Source of the DNA: Rodentolepis nana
Lineage: Eukaryota; Platyhelminthes; Cestoda; Cyclophyllidea; Hymenolepididae
Assembly: GCA_900617975.1 (NCBI GenBank)
Contig: UZAE01000558.1
Location: 1-21,398, forward strand
Direction: 5' to 3'
Length of the DNA stretch: 21,398 nt
Under the pieces are notes generated by a model that was not told the DNA's origin, made no database searches, and was given only the letters and a program-made list of their open reading frames with translations. Both the position numbers and the translations under genes were made by a program. Positions 20,678 to 21,398 of this stretch are shown here, in pieces (the stretch's first letter is position 1; each line of letters starts with the position of its first letter).

Positions 20678-21398
20678 CTGAAACGGAATTGAGCACGCCG
20701 TTAAGACCAGTTTCGGGTAAAATGGTCATTCATCTTGAAAAACAAACGGATCATTTAGTTTGTTGCCGATTGAGAGTAATTTTCTTAATTCATTTCAGTC
20801 CATTCACTGCTAGTCGAGATTAGGCAATGAATGCTTGTAGGAAGAAGTAACATCGTTCGTTGTCTTAATCGCCTATCCTTCGGCAATTTGTATTTTTTTG
20901 ACATCCTTGTCATTGATAAGAACTTTAAAACAGTTCTGCTGCTGTTTTGTTTGGCTTATAAATTTTACTAATCTATACCACTTCTATTCTGCTATCGTTC
21001 AAATTGGGAAGGGGATTTGCTTTAATTGCCGGTATATTTCCACTTCCTTAATCCAATGGATCTTGCCCTTAATTGCAAGCATTTAAAAATGGTAGTCAAC
21101 ACAAACCTGAGCATTCAACACAAAATTGCCTTTTGACTTATGAATGGTTGCATTTTTTATTGCATGCTCTGGTGGTAAACGCAGTTGATTTACGTGAATA
21201 ATAAATATTCCATTTTTTATTCTCCAGTGCCTTTTCCCAGTGTTTCATCATAATCTTTCAGTAAATGGGCGTTCCATCGCTCATAATGGGCCCAAATTGA
21301 AAAAAGAACGAAACTGGGTCGAAGGGAACGGCTCTTAAGTGTAGGCCCCTGTAATTCTGTCATTTTATAGGATGGCATGTGGGGTGTGGGGGTGGGGG

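Larger units (their letters stand above)
20069..21398 (+). other. Unfinished TMEM94 intron
   Basis: Begins with donor GTAATG. I searched for an acceptor followed by the next conserved TMEM94 block (human about SGQIFMGMVSSQ) and did not find it, so the next exon is beyond the window. At over 1.3 kb it contrasts with the 34-44 nt introns before it. The last 20 bp are G-rich. Confidence 0.6.

Noticed and set aside
1..21398. tRNA or rRNA genes, CRISPR arrays, prokaryotic operons
   Set aside because: No box B-like GGTTCGA in a cloverleaf context, no rRNA blocks, no spaced direct-repeat array; the window is clearly eukaryotic.

Overview
The window is eukaryotic, AT-rich and intron-containing, and it looks like nuclear DNA of a flatworm, most likely a tapeworm. 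The evidence for this is indirect. Six protein genes with clear animal homologues are present. Two of them carry many introns of only 34-44 nt, and two others have introns of 66-97 nt; from memory, tapeworm intron lengths peak near 36 and 73 nt. Dispersed retroposons and several microsatellites suggest one of the larger, repeat-rich cestode genomes rather than a compact one. The order is not proven.

Layout, left to right. (1) 595-5799, plus: the 3' part of a SMYD4-type lysine methyltransferase gene (TPR region, MYND zinc finger, split SET domain), seven visible exons; the N-terminal exon(s) lie to the left. (2) 5800-9080: intergenic, with two retroposon copies and simple repeats. (3) 9081-9755, minus: an intronless Josephin-family deubiquitinase. 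(4) 11093-11904, plus: a small J-domain protein with one C-terminal membrane segment, four exons, two introns of exactly 36 nt. (5) 11930-14332, minus: mitochondrial ribosomal protein mL37, four exons, ending 25 bp from the stop of the J-protein gene in tail-to-tail orientation. (6) 14508-15116, minus: a tail-anchored cytochrome b5, three exons, just upstream of mL37 on the same strand in an operon-like arrangement. (7) 15117-17306: AT-rich spacer. (8) 17307-20068 and beyond, plus: the 5' part of TMEM94 (P-type-ATPase-like ER magnesium transporter), seven visible exons, continuing past the right edge.

Running through the left 8.6 kb are five copies (three plus, two minus) of a roughly 300-325 bp SINE-like element. 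All share the same 5' start; three have clear 14-17 bp target-site duplications, one of them perfect over 17 bp. I could not match the element's head to a tRNA, 5S or 7SL gene. It contains two internal inverted repeats, so its RNA could fold strongly. It is the best candidate here for something undescribed.

The genes do not form one pathway. The J-protein, mL37 and possibly cytochrome b5 could share a mitochondrial theme: mL37 is mitochondrial, the cytochrome b5 has a presequence-like N-terminal extension, and the J-protein resembles DNAJC30/DNAJC4. This is suggestive only.
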